Source of the DNA: a virus
Direction: 5' to 3' (one strand)
Virus record (IMG/VR): IMGVR_UViG_3300042882_000881
Location: 49,951-113,950 of that record
Length of the DNA: 64,000 nucleotides
The notes beneath the pieces are model-generated. The model saw only the letters and a list, made by a program, of their open reading frames with translations. It ran no database searches and was not told where the DNA came from. Within the stretch, counting starts at the first letter, position 1; every line of letters begins with the position of its first letter. Both the position numbers and the translations under genes were made by a program. Below are positions 1-9,240 of the stretch, in pieces.

Positions 1-2709
1 AAACAGCAAGTTCTTGTTAACCTATATGATACTGCTGGTCAACATGGTCCAGCATATGCACTATATACAACATACGAAGAATGGAAAGAAAAAGCTCATA
101 CTGGTTTTGCAGCAAGAATATTTGGATCTAGTCAACCCAATATAGCTCCTAGCGGACAACAATCTTCTCACGTTTGCGGAGATTGTATTCCTGAAAGTGG
201 ATCATCAGTATCTGAATGTGAAGAACTTTGTATAACATTTACTGAAAACGAAACTCCAGAGCAGGGCAGAGACGAGGTATCTTCATGTGCTTGCACAATG
301 GGATCCACAGAGTGTGGATGTCCAGACCCCAATTTGCCAAACTATGATATACTATTCTTAGAAGGATATGCTAGATTTATACATGCTACACTATTAGAAG
401 ATTTATATCCATCTGCTTGTGGAAATAAAACTACTTCTTTTAGTTCAAGCTGCCCATGTGGAACTGCTGCTGCAAATATAGATGGTGAATTATTCTACGG
501 CAATAGTCCAAATGGTCGTAAGCCAACATTCTATACATCATCAGGACAAACCGAATTTAGAATTTTTGATCCATTTCAAGATAGAGAATTCCATAGTCCA
601 TTTAAGGATTTAAAAGCAGGACATAGAGTTTTAGCAATTTTTAATGAAAAAGAGAAAAAATATTATATATATCAATCACAAACTTTAGATAAATTTATTA
701 AGTTTGCATTAATAGAAGATAAAAAAACTGTTAATCAAATTTGTACAAAAGCAATTAGAGTTGATAAATTTAATAGACCCATTAATTCTGATGGTAAATT
801 AATACTATCTGATAGTGAATTAGAAGCTCATAAAATTGTAGTTGTAGACCCAATAGCTGAAAAAGCCTCTTTATATCAACAGTCTCTAAATTTCTCTACT
901 TTAGGTCCAGCTCTAGGATCGTCAAAATATATAGATCATTATAATGGAGAAACTTTATATAGCTATAATAGAGGAAGTTATAGTGGTAGCATTATTAAAC
1001 CATTCACTGGCTATGCAAAATATAGAGATACTCCATGCTCAGATGATTGTGATAATTGTAGTGGACTATCTCCAAATTTACCATCTTATGATATAGTAAC
1101 ATTAGAAAATTTTGCTAATTTTATTGAGTTTGAAGCAGCAGAAGACATAATAGCCTGTAATGGTAAAGGTCCATTATGTTCATATTCACCACCACATTAT
1201 GCTGCTAATTTTTATCATTATTATGATGGTACAGTTCCTGTTGGTCGTAAGCATACAGAAGGATCTTATCATCATGATAGATTAGTTAATATTAATATAT
1301 ATGATGTTATACCAGACACTGAAGAATATAAAAAGCGTCCAAGTTATATTGTTGGTGAAATAGTAGGAAATCTCGGACAAGGCTGCAAAGGTATAGCAAA
1401 ATTAGATTCGAGAAAATCTACCACTGACGAATTAATATATAATATTGTTGATGCTCAAACACAAGCATTATTTGGTAAATTTAAAGTGCTTGATTGCACA
1501 GGGGCTGGACAATTAAATAATGAATGTGAAGCTTTTAATGACGTTCAATGTGATCCTAAGCACGTTAGACTATATTGGTTTGGCGGAGGTTTTGAATGGA
1601 GTGAAGACGATCCATTAACATGTGCTAGAAGAGGCAATGTTAAAATTATTAATAAGCATGAGTGGTGCGGCAAGTGGTATCATGAACCATCAAACCATAA
1701 TGGATCAGTTATTAATACTGATTTAGATGAATATTATATTGATGATGCTTATCCAATAGCAAATGTCAAATTTGGCACATACGATGGATGTGGTGTTCCA
1801 TCAGGATGTGAAGATGCTTGTGATTATCTGGATGGTATTCATCCAACCTGTTGTCACCCAACTAGTGAAAATTGCATAGGTCCATTCTTATCTTATTCTG
1901 GTGCTCAATATGTGGCACAATGGAATGAAGATTCTGCACAATACAATATAATAAATGCAGAAGAATCTCCAATTTTAATAGAAGGAACATTATTAAATAA
2001 TATTGGATGTTGTGTCGGGAATGCTGATGTTGAAGTATATGCAGCAACCAATAATGAGGATGGCTTAGAAGCAGAACCAATTAAAACGCTTGTACATAGT
2101 TGTGAAAATCCAAGAGGTTGGTGTGGTAATGCTGGAGATCAAATAGTAATACATAGAAGACAAGTTAATAACTGTTATACATATAAAGTATTGAGTATTG
2201 GTAAAGTATGTACTCCTGGAGCATCTGTTGAGAGCGGTAATTGTTTATTAGGACCAACAGAAACTCCTCATGAAATAGCCGGTTGTGATTATAGATATTT
2301 TAATGCTAGAATTGAATGTTTCCCAGGATTTGACGAGAGCATAACACAACAACTTATGCATGGAAAAGGCTTTGGTTTGATGTGGGAAAAGATTCAATCT
2401 TACCAAACAAGAGTAATTCATGGTTGCTGGAATGGATCATCAATTAGCGTACAAGGATTTTCTGGCTATGATGGTAAAGATAGTAATGGTAATTCTATTA
2501 TTGGTCAATCTATAGGAGTAACTAATCCAAATTCTTGCTGTAATTCTGAATGTGGAGAAGGTTCTGTATTTAGTGTTCCAGAAGGAGGAACAGCATGGGC
2601 CACAGCAACATATATGAATACTGCAAGCGGATGCTTTTGGACATTAACTAATGCTGAATGCTGTAATTCTTGCGCCTTCTCAGGATGTGATGAATGTGAA
2701 GAATGTTAA
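1..2709 (+). CDS. Giant Cys-rich surface/structural protein, 5' truncated
   Basis: The frame is open from the first base of the window, so the ATG at 298 is an internal Met and the true N-terminus lies outside; 902 residues are visible. The protein is rich in Cys, Gly, Asn and Tyr, with many CC and CxxC pairs and no transmembrane segment or enzyme motif. It has an internal duplication: PNLPNYDILFLEGYARFI near visible residue 110 recurs as PNLPSYDIVTLENFANFI near 358, and GRKPT...FRIFD recurs as GRKHT...INIYD. The C-terminus ends in a Cys cluster (CDECEEC). Composition and company match the other Cys-rich virion-like proteins here, so a tail or capsid decoration protein is inferred. The next gene follows after 12 bp on the same strand. 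Confidence 0.8.
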   Translation, partial: KQQVLVNLYDTAGQHGPAYALYTTYEEWKEKAHTGFAARIFGSSQPNIAPSGQQSSHVCGDCIPESGSSVSECEELCITFTENETPEQGRDEVSSCACTMGSTECGCPDPNLPNYDILFLEGYARFIHATLLEDLYPSACGNKTTSFSSSCPCGTAAANIDGELFYGNSPNGRKPTFYTSSGQTEFRIFDPFQDREFHSPFKDLKAGHRVLAIFNEKEKKYYIYQSQTLDKFIKFALIEDKKTVNQICTKAIRVDKFNRPINSDGKLILSDSELEAHKIVVVDPIAEKASLYQQSLNFSTLGPALGSSKYIDHYNGETLYSYNRGSYSGSIIKPFTGYAKYRDTPCSDDCDNCSGLSPNLPSYDIVTLENFANFIEFEAAEDIIACNGKGPLCSYSPPHYAANFYHYYDGTVPVGRKHTEGSYHHDRLVNINIYDVIPDTEEYKKRPSYIVGEIVGNLGQGCKGIAKLDSRKSTTDELIYNIVDAQTQALFGKFKVLDCTGAGQLNNECEAFNDVQCDPKHVRLYWFGGGFEWSEDDPLTCARRGNVKIINKHEWCGKWYHEPSNHNGSVINTDLDEYYIDDAYPIANVKFGTYDGCGVPSGCEDACDYLDGIHPTCCHPTSENCIGPFLSYSGAQYVAQWNEDSAQYNIINAEESPILIEGTLLNNIGCCVGNADVEVYAATNNEDGLEAEPIKTLVHSCENPRGWCGNAGDQIVIHRRQVNNCYTYKVLSIGKVCTPGASVESGNCLLGPTETPHEIAGCDYRYFNARIECFPGFDESITQQLMHGKGFGLMWEKIQSYQTRVIHGCWNGSSISVQGFSGYDGKDSNGNSIIGQSIGVTNPNSCCNSECGEGSVFSVPEGGTAWATATYMNTASGCFWTLTNAECCNSCAFSGCDECEEC
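319..590 (+). repeat. Copy A of internal protein duplication
   Basis: First copy of a roughly 90-residue module, starting CPDPNLPNYD and ending near FRIFDPF. It pairs with the copy at 1057-1320. Boundaries are approximate and were judged by eye from the protein. Confidence 0.6.
1057..1320 (+). repeat. Copy B of internal protein duplication
   Basis: Second copy of the module, starting CSGLSPNLPSYD and ending near NINIYDVIPD. Shared landmarks with copy A are the PNLPxYDI start, an aromatic-rich helix, and a GRKxT followed by an INIYD/FRIFD strand. Confidence 0.6.
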
Positions 2710-2721
2710 TAGGACTATAAT

Positions 2722-3468
2722 ATGCCATCTCAATTAGGAAACTGTAACTGCTGTAAATGTGACGATTGTAGATGCAAGGTGATACTATATAAATGTGGAG
2801 GATCATGGGCCCCAGCTCCCACTGTTAAATGCGGCAGAAACAGCGTTAGTGGTCGATTTGTGTTTGAGAATTCTGCCGATTGCGGAGGCTGCAAGTGTTG
2901 TGTACAAGAAGGCTGCACAGTAAGTAAAATTTGTTTAGATAAAACATATGTTTTTAAATTTAGAGTATATGGTCATCTAGAAACATCTAGAGCCGGTATG
3001 CATATTGGAGAAATATATTATAGAAAAATATGCTGTAATGGAAAAAAGAAATCATGGAAAAGAGTAGTACATGTAGAATCTGAAGGAGGAGGACTTCCAT
3101 GTTGTAAGAGTAGACCAGTTGATGTTTGTAAAATAAAATTAGCTAGAGGAAAATATGAATTTAAATTTAAAGCTAATTCTGTAGATGGTTTGGATCATTG
3201 TGGCAATTTTTTACAATATGATGTTAAGTGGTGCAAAAATGTGATAGGTAAAAGTTGCTGTCCTACCTTACCAGGTATGGAAGAAGTATCAGATTTTTGT
3301 TGTTCTGTCACAAACAATCCATGTTGTCCTCCTCCTACATGTATACCATTAGGTAAATGCAATCAGGAGGATCCATCTTGCGATGAATGTCCTCCTGGCT
3401 GCGGCACAGATCCATGCGTAGCACACGGATGGATTATAATTCCATGTGACAGTGTTAATCTTGCTTAG
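2722..3468 (+). CDS. Small Cys-rich structural protein
   Basis: A protein of 248 residues with about 34 cysteines, many in CC, CxC and CxxC patterns (CNCCKCDDCRCK near the N-terminus, CCPPPTC near the C-terminus). There is no signal peptide or membrane helix. A central part rich in beta-type sequence (residues about 70-165) carries few cysteines and could be a folded jelly-roll or Ig-like domain; the flanks look disulfide- or metal-stabilised. It starts 12 bp after the preceding Cys-rich gene, probably in the same transcript. The 3' end overlaps the convergent minus-strand gene by 14 bp. A virion decoration role is inferred from company only. Confidence 0.75.
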   Translation: MPSQLGNCNCCKCDDCRCKVILYKCGGSWAPAPTVKCGRNSVSGRFVFENSADCGGCKCCVQEGCTVSKICLDKTYVFKFRVYGHLETSRAGMHIGEIYYRKICCNGKKKSWKRVVHVESEGGGLPCCKSRPVDVCKIKLARGKYEFKFKANSVDGLDHCGNFLQYDVKWCKNVIGKSCCPTLPGMEEVSDFCCSVTNNPCCPPPTCIPLGKCNQEDPSCDECPPGCGTDPCVAHGWIIIPCDSVNLA

Positions 3469-3778
3469 GCGTATACTTGTGCCAGCCCTTATTTGATAGA
3501 TAGTTACCAGCATCATCCTTACGCTTTGGAAATAATGTTCCACCCTTCTTGTGCTGACCAAATCCTAATATTGCCCCACACTCAGCACATCTGAGTTCAA
3601 AGTAGTCATTTCCATCAACATTTCTAACAACAAACTTTAGATTTGTGCTTCCGCACATTCCACACTTTTCTTCTCCAAAGATTTCTTGTATAGAAGCTAA
3701 CTCTTTGAATAATTCCTTTTGGCCCGCGCCCTCTAATTCAAATTCTAATCTATCTCCAACTTTATATTTAACTTTCAT
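3455..3778 (-). CDS. Zinc-ribbon protein
   Basis: A 107-residue protein with a four-cysteine zinc-ribbon in the middle: CGMCGSTNLKF at about 39-49 and LRCAECGAILGFG at about 63-75. An N-terminal helical segment and a basic C-terminus flank it. Small ribbons of this layout are common in phage replication regions, where they may bind nucleic acid, but no specific function can be given. It is the last gene of the minus-strand array and meets the plus-strand genes tail to tail. Confidence 0.75.
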   Translation of the reverse strand: MKVKYKVGDRLEFELEGAGQKELFKELASIQEIFGEEKCGMCGSTNLKFVVRNVDGNDYFELRCAECGAILGFGQHKKGGTLFPKRKDDAGNYLSNKGWHKYTPKQD

Positions 3779-3788
3779 TATTTACTCC

Positions 3789-4502
3789 TTATTTCCACGA
3801 GGGGTTATATGACTTGACACTATCTGGTATAGTAGTCATATCTTGTTGATAAGCAGTTAATTTTTGCACTATTTCTACCGCTTTATCATGTTCTATAGTA
3901 TAAATCTTAGATGACTCTATATCCATACTATTTAATAGTTTAACAACATCAATGTCCAATCGTTTTGATATTACATCAATAAAATTAATTTGATTATTAT
4001 TAATCTTATTTATATTATGACCATTAATATCATCTTCAATATCTTTAGATAATTCTTCTGCAGCAACAACTTTTCTTAACTTTAATGCTCTTCTTAAAGC
4101 TCTTCCTTCTGCTCTTGTTTCTGCTACAGCAACAGGATGATTTCTATAAATCTTGTCACAGTTGCCCCAATAAACATCTGCTGCTCCACTCACAGTTCGC
4201 TTATTTAAAAGTGACTTGTCTTGATCGTCAGAATTTAAAATAAAGCCTAGTGTGTGAAGCACGGTGGCTCTCTTATCATTATTATTGTCCGGACTCTGAA
4301 CAACTTCGCTTGTGGACTCAACAACCGTACAATTTAGTGCAATTTCAAATATTCTTCTTAAGCCATCTGTTGTTGGATTACCGGCTATTTTTTCATCATC
4401 AGATAATAAACTTAGCACATGATCAGTCCATTCCAGACTATTAGGTGTTACAGTTTGAATATCTTTTTCTTCCACTTTTGTTTTTTTAACTGGCGCCATC
4501 AT
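3789..4502 (-). CDS. Unknown protein with basic ETRAEGRALRRAL motif
   Basis: A 237-residue soluble protein. A central segment (VAVAETRAEGRALRRALKLR, about 126-145) resembles the TRAxGRALRxAL segment seen in some phage single-strand annealing proteins of the Erf/Rad52-like group. The C-terminal part is acidic and helical, with a region (DVISKRLDIDVVKLLN) that could pack against DNA-binding partners. A recombination or ssDNA-related role is only a guess. It is 6 bp downstream of the Cys-rich gene and 10 bp before the zinc-ribbon gene. Confidence 0.7.
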   Translation of the reverse strand: MMAPVKKTKVEEKDIQTVTPNSLEWTDHVLSLLSDDEKIAGNPTTDGLRRIFEIALNCTVVESTSEVVQSPDNNNDKRATVLHTLGFILNSDDQDKSLLNKRTVSGAADVYWGNCDKIYRNHPVAVAETRAEGRALRRALKLRKVVAAEELSKDIEDDINGHNINKINNNQINFIDVISKRLDIDVVKLLNSMDIESSKIYTIEHDKAVEIVQKLTAYQQDMTTIPDSVKSYNPSWK

Positions 4503-4508
4503 TTCTTC

Positions 4509-5702
4509 TTAGTCTCCATCTAAACTTGGGGTTACGTTTTGGTTATCAATTAAATCTAAACAATCTTCACAATTTTGTAAACTTTCATCAGAATCTAATT
4601 CGTATTGGCTATACCTAAATGGTATACAGAACCCAGCATTATGCCATTTTATAAAGTATACAGCTCCTAGTAGGTTAACATTTGTTACTGGTAAGTTAGC
4701 TGCCTTATTATCGCATGAGTAGTTATATTTATGTATTGGATCAGGATGAGTAGTTCGTCTTATGTTAGGCATCATTGTTTGGTGCCATAAGATTAGATCT
4801 GCATAATAATCATTAACTGCTACTGTATTCAAAAAGCTTGTGTATTGAGCATTTGTAACCAGTGTGGGCCTCATGTTAAATCCAACATTAACGTAGCCAT
4901 TTCCATAATTATCTGGTTGTATTCGTGGAACCTGAATAAAATCTTCTTCTTCACAAGGCTCAGAAGCTGATGGACAATAATCCTCATATCCAGTATCTAT
5001 TATAGGATGAAGACAGAAAAAAATACCTTTATCAGGACACTGTATGCAATAGGGATGGTAGTTTGGGTGGCCTCCTTCACAAGTTGTTGATCCCCACCTA
5101 AATCCTAATCTTGGACCTCTTGTATGTAAACCATCATGCTTAGGATATATGTCAGATCCTCTACCGTGACCAAATATTGCTCCAAACTCAAAAAATGTAT
5201 CACCAGGGAATAAAGCCCATTCTTGAACTCCAACCATTCCTATATCACCAATACCATATTTTGATGCTGATGATCCAGTTTCAATATTAGCAGTTACACA
5301 AGATTGTCCAGTTGGAGTTTCTAACAATCCTCTAAATGGATTTGTTCCAGATGGACATAATGATAGTTCTTGTTCTGATGCATACGTTCTACATCCCTGA
5401 CTATCTGTGTAATAAGCCCATGTTCCCTGACCAGGATTAGCATTATAGAATTCGTCTACAGTACCACCCTCTGGGACCTCCAAAGAAGAAGCAAAATTAT
5501 TCCATTCATATATAACTTCTATAAGATTCTGATTAGGTTTTTCTACTATAGAATAACCACCATAATAAAAAGCTTTCGTCAGCGTGTTAATATCTGGTAA
5601 AAAACACACATGAGAATGTGAACATTCTATACAAGGAAATCTTTCAGCATAACCTTCATCATTCCTGGGACATCCTCCACTATCTAAGGCTGGGTTTGCC
5701 AT
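4509..5702 (-). CDS. Cys-rich structural protein
   Basis: A 397-residue protein starting MANPALDSGGCP, with many scattered cysteines, Gly/Pro/Tyr-rich loops and no membrane helices. CxxC pairs (CIECSHSHVC near residue 24, CIQCPDKG near 221, CEDCLD near the C-terminus) suggest metal or disulfide stabilisation. Segments such as FPGDTFFEFGAIFG and GYVNVGFNMRPTL look like beta-rich surface domains. Composition is close to that of the other virion-like proteins at 1-3468 and 53879-58898. No family was recognised; a virion surface role is inferred. Confidence 0.7.
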   Translation of the reverse strand: MANPALDSGGCPRNDEGYAERFPCIECSHSHVCFLPDINTLTKAFYYGGYSIVEKPNQNLIEVIYEWNNFASSLEVPEGGTVDEFYNANPGQGTWAYYTDSQGCRTYASEQELSLCPSGTNPFRGLLETPTGQSCVTANIETGSSASKYGIGDIGMVGVQEWALFPGDTFFEFGAIFGHGRGSDIYPKHDGLHTRGPRLGFRWGSTTCEGGHPNYHPYCIQCPDKGIFFCLHPIIDTGYEDYCPSASEPCEEEDFIQVPRIQPDNYGNGYVNVGFNMRPTLVTNAQYTSFLNTVAVNDYYADLILWHQTMMPNIRRTTHPDPIHKYNYSCDNKAANLPVTNVNLLGAVYFIKWHNAGFCIPFRYSQYELDSDESLQNCEDCLDLIDNQNVTPSLDGD

Positions 5703-5704
5703 AA

Positions 5705-6475
5705 TCAGTACTCCACAATATTTTTATTAGATTGCATATTTTTGATTAAAAAGGGCTTTATATTTTGATATAAAAGATACGCCCTAGTTTCTGAGAAATC
5801 ACAAGACTGCTTGACTCTTAATATTGATATTCCTTTTCCTATCAATAAACCTTCTTTTTTTAAGTCATATTTTTGATTTCTTGATAATGATTGATCGCCC
5901 CAAATATTCTCAAAATGAGATGGGCCGTCAACCTCTATCGCCAGATTTATATTAGGAAGAAACAGGTCAATCTGCAACTTGGTATTTGATAAGATATGTT
6001 CTTTGTGGAAATCTACCTTGTGTCCATCTTCTATCAGTTTTACCAACAAATATTTCTCTAATTTTGACCCTACCTTACTACTCTCTCTAACTGCTCTATT
6101 AGCTTTACTTATCATTTCTTGTTTTTCATCTTCACTTTTCTTATTCCAATTATCTCTGGCTTTTTCTTTCCTAGAGTCCAAATCCTCATCAGATAAATTT
6201 TTCCAATTTTCTAATATCGATAATCCTATTTTATGTTTAGTCTCCGATGATCTTTCTGTTCCTTTTGTTGGATGTTTATGTGTTCCAACTGATATAGCAT
6301 TAGATTGAGCCTCACTCTTTGATCGTACATTAACTCCTAATCTTTTAGCATCTCTTCTGATCTTGTTAGCATATGTACTATATTCTTTTGCTATAATCTG
6401 GAAGCTTTTCTTATTTTCAATATATTCTTTATTTATAATTTCTATTTTCTTATCATCAGATAAATTTTCATACAT
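5705..6475 (-). CDS. Vsr-like (EDxHD-type) homing endonuclease candidate
   Basis: A protein of 256 residues if started at MYENLSDD, which leaves an 8 bp overlap with the upstream gene; a longer start at 6505 is possible. The N-terminal part (about 1-60) is an HTH-like DNA-binding segment (IIAKEYSTYANKIRRDAKRL); residues 65-130 are basic and helical, as in NUMOD-type specificity regions. The C-terminal part (about 138-240) is a Vsr/DUF559-like PD-(D/E)XK nuclease with LAIEVDGPSHFENIWGDQ, giving E181, D183 and H187. This layout matches free-standing homing endonucleases of the EDxHD group. It sits between a virion-like gene and a glycan gene, consistent with mobile insertion. Confidence 0.7.
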   Translation of the reverse strand: MYENLSDDKKIEIINKEYIENKKSFQIIAKEYSTYANKIRRDAKRLGVNVRSKSEAQSNAISVGTHKHPTKGTERSSETKHKIGLSILENWKNLSDEDLDSRKEKARDNWNKKSEDEKQEMISKANRAVRESSKVGSKLEKYLLVKLIEDGHKVDFHKEHILSNTKLQIDLFLPNINLAIEVDGPSHFENIWGDQSLSRNQKYDLKKEGLLIGKGISILRVKQSCDFSETRAYLLYQNIKPFLIKNMQSNKNIVEY

Positions 6476-6854
6476 ATGATAGTTCCTTTGTATAATTAAA
6501 AACAATATTCATGAATTCAGTAGATATGTTACTAGGTATAATAACCTCATCAATATTTTGAATAAAGGATGAAAGTTGCTTATAACTGATATTATGATTG
6601 GGTGAGTTTGACATATAGTAGATTATCCTGTTATTCTTATCTTTTAGTCTTTCATATAAAGATAAATTATCAATCACGATATCATACCCTAAGTTATTAA
6701 CTTCGGTATAATGAAATCTTGGTAAATCATATTCGCCTTTTGAGGATAGATTGTCATATAGCAATATTATATTTTCATATTTTTCATTACAATAATTAAT
6801 TAGTTTATTATAATTATGATCGCAATAAATAGCTACTGTATTATTTTGAGGCAT
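6468..6854 (-). CDS. Unknown small protein of glycan cluster
   Basis: A 128-residue soluble protein rich in Asn, Ile and Tyr. Alternating strands and helices (VAIYCDHNYNKLINYCN, YDIVIDNLSLYERL) suggest a Rossmann-like half domain, but no catalytic motif is visible. It overlaps the neighbours by 8-14 bp, so it is translated as part of the 6.5-12.3 kb glycan cluster. It could be a partner subunit of one of the transferases. Confidence 0.6.
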   Translation of the reverse strand: MPQNNTVAIYCDHNYNKLINYCNEKYENIILLYDNLSSKGEYDLPRFHYTEVNNLGYDIVIDNLSLYERLKDKNNRIIYYMSNSPNHNISYKQLSSFIQNIDEVIIPSNISTEFMNIVFNYTKELSYV

Positions 6855-7446
6855 TTGAAAAAAATAGTTCCATGTTATTAATTATAGCGTCACTATTCTC
6901 ATTCCATGAAATAGCGCCCCTTGGCTTGAATATGCCGTAGGTTTTATTATAGAAGCCACACAAGCTCTTTCCAATATTATTATCTATTAAGATCTTAGAG
7001 CTACCAACTATTATATCTGTTAAATCTCTACATGTTTTAATTTGTCCACAATATTGTACATGATTAAAGTTCTCAGATGATGCATTATAAAATCTAACGT
7101 ATGTATCATCATATTTGTATATTTTATTATTCACAACGTCAGGAGAATTAAAAAAAATACACGATATTATATTTTCAACCTTATGATCTTTTTTGGCCAT
7201 AGAGTTCGGTATTATAAAAGGAATATTATATTCGATAATTTTACTAGATATACTTTTAAGATTATAGTTATCTAATGATTCAAAAGCCTTATTTATCCAA
7301 ATAGTATCAGGATTAATACTATCATAATTATCATAGAATGATAGTTTTGGATTTGAAGAATAGAACTTAGTAGAACTATCTATTTGTGAGCACGATGATA
7401 AGCTTTCAATATTAAACTTATGATCATAAACTAAAATTTTGCGCAT
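6841..7446 (-). CDS. Unknown protein of glycan cluster
   Basis: A 201-residue soluble protein, AT-rich in codon use like its neighbours. The N-terminal stretch (ILVYDHKFNIESL) and the regular strand-helix pattern suggest an alpha/beta fold; the C-terminal part (GSSKILIDNNIGKSLCGFYN) resembles the acceptor side of GT-B-like proteins. No DxD, EX7E or nucleotide motif is seen. It overlaps the nucleotidyltransferase-like gene upstream by 23 bp. Confidence 0.6.
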   Translation of the reverse strand: MRKILVYDHKFNIESLSSCSQIDSSTKFYSSNPKLSFYDNYDSINPDTIWINKAFESLDNYNLKSISSKIIEYNIPFIIPNSMAKKDHKVENIISCIFFNSPDVVNNKIYKYDDTYVRFYNASSENFNHVQYCGQIKTCRDLTDIIVGSSKILIDNNIGKSLCGFYNKTYGIFKPRGAISWNENSDAIINNMELFFSNASK

Positions 7447-8107
7447 AATATCTTTTTATTTTCTTAAGTGTATTGTTATTTTCAATATGTATTATGTTTT
7501 TAGGATTCTCTATATACTTTGATCTAAACTCTCCGCCAGATGAGATTATCTCATTAATAACTTCAAATATAAAAAAATTATCATTGATATCTATAGATTT
7601 TAAAATATCTAACTCAGACTTTGCTAATCCATAAATTCCACAGGTTTTATTTGGCAAGTTATAGAACAGGTTCTCTATGCTGTCGTTGTCGTTTAATATG
7701 CACCCAATATTATAGGTATTAGAATCATTATCATTTATAAATACCGTTGAACTGTCATAATCAAATCGATTGAAAATCTTGTGACTAAATAATATCTTAT
7801 TAAATAATATTAATACATAATCACTTTCTATATGTTGTAATGCTAGTTTTAAAGAGAAAGCGTTGTTCTTAATATCATATTGATTATTTTCTATAATATT
7901 TATATTTTTGCTCTCATATATTTTAGATGATTGAAATCCACCCACATATATAATATTATTAACATTTAATTTTTTCTTTAAATTATATACTTGACTATCA
8001 AGAATATTTTGATATTTGTTAATCTTAATATTCGAGAATGCTCCAAGAGATTTCATTCCTTTGATAGGCTTGGCACCTAAGATGATAATATCAACTAATT
8101 TCTTCAT
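7424..8107 (-). CDS. Nucleotidyltransferase-like protein
   Basis: A protein of 227 residues. It starts with VDIIILGAKPIKGMKSLG followed by a helix and NNIIYVGGFQSSKI, then IIENNQYDIKNNAFSLKLAL. This order matches sugar-nucleotide and MobA-type NTP transferases (IILAAGxGxRM, ivvGy, ENPxYxxTNxxxSL). The usual arginine of the signature loop is replaced here by MKSLG, and the metal-binding Asp is not clear (LILFNKILF where LVxxGD is expected), so it may be degenerate or bind a different substrate. It lies in a glycan cluster, so a role in making an activated sugar is plausible. Confidence 0.55.
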   Translation of the reverse strand: MKKLVDIIILGAKPIKGMKSLGAFSNIKINKYQNILDSQVYNLKKKLNVNNIIYVGGFQSSKIYESKNINIIENNQYDIKNNAFSLKLALQHIESDYVLILFNKILFSHKIFNRFDYDSSTVFINDNDSNTYNIGCILNDNDSIENLFYNLPNKTCGIYGLAKSELDILKSIDINDNFFIFEVINEIISSGGEFRSKYIENPKNIIHIENNNTLKKIKRYYAQNFSL

Positions 8108-8840
8108 ATTTGGTATGCATATCTTTGTTCGTTAATAGATTTGAATCATTCAGACTCTTCACATAGTTAAGTGTTAGATAAGAGAAAAATAAATTATCAT
8201 TAATATTAATACATCCAAAAGAATGTCCATTCTGTATATAAGAATTAATTTTTTCACTAAAATTATAATCTTTATACTGTGATGGATAAATTAAAAAGTA
8301 GAATCTATCCACCGGAGCACTTTTTATGATAGCTCTAACTCTATGATCAAAAGTCATTTCCTCGTCAATAAAGTTCTGTAGTCTCCAAGGAATCTTAAGA
8401 TCATTAAGTATTGGGGATATATCTTTTATTGAAGTACTATATGTTTTATATTTTTCTCTAATAACCATTATACCTTTTGGTTTAATCTTTTGATTTATTA
8501 AAGAATCTATTATTTTATTAAAATCATCCAAAGATGTACTTTCTTCAAAATATATAACGGCTATATACTTTAGCTCATTCTCTTGAACTACTAAACTTTT
8601 AGCATCATTGATAGAAGTTAAGTTTTTTTTATCATACCATTCCTTATTTCGTAAAGATAAACATCTCTTTTTATTTAATACAAAGAATTCTTGCGAATCA
8701 TCGTATACCTCAAGTACTTCAACACCCATATTTCTATAGTGTTCAATCTTATTTAATTCACAAGAAATTTGTGTTTTTCCATTATAAATAGCAAATACGC
8801 ATGACTTACATGGAGTATGAATAATATCAATTTTGGTCAC
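8091..8840 (-). CDS. Conserved-type Cys-motif protein, unknown
   Basis: A 249-residue protein with a GTG start and a GGAG Shine-Dalgarno 8 nt before it. The first 65 residues carry HTPCKSCVFAIYNGKTQISC and a further KKRC, a four-Cys arrangement that could hold a metal or iron-sulfur centre. The rest (about 85-230) has an alpha/beta pattern like a GT-A or radical-enzyme-like domain, without a clear DxD. It overlaps both neighbours by 14-17 bp. A sugar-modifying role is inferred only from the cluster. Confidence 0.6.
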   Translation of the reverse strand: MTKIDIIHTPCKSCVFAIYNGKTQISCELNKIEHYRNMGVEVLEVYDDSQEFFVLNKKRCLSLRNKEWYDKKNLTSINDAKSLVVQENELKYIAVIYFEESTSLDDFNKIIDSLINQKIKPKGIMVIREKYKTYSTSIKDISPILNDLKIPWRLQNFIDEEMTFDHRVRAIIKSAPVDRFYFLIYPSQYKDYNFSEKINSYIQNGHSFGCININDNLFFSYLTLNYVKSLNDSNLLTNKDMHTKYEEIS

Positions 8841-9240
8841 TTTGTAATCTCCCGCATTCTATATAATATAGTAGTCGATCTGTTTTTACAGTATTAACTT
8901 TATAGTTATTATCAACTAATAGTTTGATTACTTCAGATAATGGATATATTGTTTTATTCTTTATCAGTCCATTAAACTCTTTAAAATTAAAAAATTTATC
9001 AATATATAGCTCACAGATTTTATTTAGATCAACCCCAATCAATGATACTACTCCTTTTAACCTTAGCTTTGATAATAGAAGTTTTAATGTCTCATTTGGT
9101 TCATCCAATAATTCGATAGTGTTATATATATTAATACTCTCTATACTATGATCATTTAAGCTCTGTATATTAGATAATGATATTTTTTCAATATCTGGCT
9201 GATAATCTTTTATTGACTCATGTTGTATTTGATATTTCAT
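8827..9240 (-). CDS. Methyltransferase-like fragment
   Basis: A 137-residue protein starting MKYQIQHESIKDYQ. The start at 9240 overlaps the upstream stop as ATGA, so it is preferred over the Met at 9255. The segment IESINIYNTIELLDEPNETLKLLLSKLRLKG followed by GVVSLIGVDL resembles the second half of a class I SAM methyltransferase (post-motif II helix and strand), but the glycine-rich SAM loop is absent. It may be a degenerate or scaffold protein working with its neighbours. Confidence 0.5.
   Translation of the reverse strand: MKYQIQHESIKDYQPDIEKISLSNIQSLNDHSIESINIYNTIELLDEPNETLKLLLSKLRLKGVVSLIGVDLNKICELYIDKFFNFKEFNGLIKNKTIYPLSEVIKLLVDNNYKVNTVKTDRLLYYIECGRLQSDQN

Noticed and set aside
298-2709. 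Start of the first protein at the ATG at 298
   Set aside because: The same frame is open back to base 1 with matching Cys-rich composition, so the gene is truncated by the window edge.
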